Positions 7,076-7,216 of a stretch of DNA of 7,216 nt are shown here, piece by piece. Both the position numbers and the translations under genes were made by a program. Position 1 is the first letter of the stretch. Every line of letters starts with the position of its first letter. This DNA comes from Deltaproteobacteria bacterium (GTDB lineage: Bacteria; Desulfobacterota; Syntrophia; Syntrophales; UBA5619), in contig JAJFTY010000108.1 of assembly GCA_021372695.1 (NCBI GenBank), forward strand, positions 1 through 7,216. The letters are read 5' to 3'. The notes under the pieces are model-generated. The model saw nothing but the letters and a program-made list of their open reading frames with translations. It was not told where the DNA came from and ran no database searches.

Positions 7076-7216
7076 ATGAACACGCTGATGAAGGCCGTTG
7101 ATATATCGAGCCAGTTCGATGCGGACTTTCTTCGCAACGTCGAGCTGGAATCGGAGCAAAAATTAAATCGTTGTTATCAATGCGGAAAATGTACCGCGGG
7201 GTGCCCGTTTTCGTTC
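7076..7216 (+). CDS. HdrC-like 4Fe-4S protein (heterodisulfide reductase subunit C family), N-terminal fragment
   Basis: Only 47 codons are present before the right edge. The protein ends in view with RCYQCGKCTAGCPFSF (32-47), a full C-x2-C-x2-C-x3-C-P cubane-cluster motif (Cys33, Cys36, Cys39, Cys43, Pro44). The lead-in DFLRNVELESEQKLNRC is typical of HdrC and related small ferredoxin-like subunits, which relay electrons between HdrA-type flavoproteins and the HdrB thiol-disulfide site. A second cluster motif should follow outside the window. The start is uncertain: ATG at 7076 has only a distant AGAGG 15 bases upstream, GTG at 7052 is in frame, and the same frame is open back to an ATG at 6890. 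The residues before 7076 show no HdrC resemblance, so I prefer 7076. Related families, such as fumarate reductase iron-sulfur or quinone-interacting oxidoreductase subunits, share this N-terminal motif and cannot be excluded. Confidence 0.8.
   Translation, partial: MNTLMKAVDISSQFDADFLRNVELESEQKLNRCYQCGKCTAGCPFSF

Overview
The window looks like chromosomal DNA from a strictly anaerobic bacterium with moderately high GC. It most resembles a fatty-acid-oxidising sulfate reducer or syntroph of the Desulfobacterota (former Deltaproteobacteria). This is an inference from gene content: a beta-oxidation hydratase/dehydrogenase, an ADP-forming acyl-CoA synthetase and a heterodisulfide-reductase-type iron-sulfur protein lie close together. 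I cannot name the species from sequence alone.

Layout. Bases 1-803 (minus strand) hold the N-terminal 267 codons of a YtcJ-type amidohydrolase that runs off the left edge. Bases 804-1443 form a 640-base divergent intergenic region with no convincing gene. It is rich in inverted repeats: a perfect 15-bp-arm palindrome at 946-977, two abutting hairpins at 1209-1294, and a 12-bp palindrome at 1406-1417 just upstream of a ribosome binding site. Bases 1444-3570 (plus) encode a 708-residue bifunctional enoyl-CoA hydratase/3-hydroxyacyl-CoA dehydrogenase. After a 346-base gap, 3917-4459 (plus) encodes phosphopantetheine adenylyltransferase (coaD). After a 199-base gap, 4659-6830 (plus) encodes a 723-residue single-chain ADP-forming acyl-CoA synthetase. 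A 245-base gap with several hairpins follows, and at 7076-7216 (plus) the first 47 codons of an HdrC-like 4Fe-4S protein run off the right edge.

How the genes may work together. The hydratase/dehydrogenase carries out the two middle steps of beta-oxidation. The ADP-forming synthetase can turn the resulting acyl-CoA into free acid while making ATP. CoaD supplies the CoA that both need. The HdrC-like protein is the kind of subunit that passes electrons from such oxidations to an Hdr-type complex. Gaps of 199-346 bases between the plus-strand genes mean a single operon is not demonstrated.

The enzymes all belong to known families and their key residues are intact. I see no clear new biological system. 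The least explained parts are the hairpin-rich intergenic regions at 946-1417 and 6872-7075.
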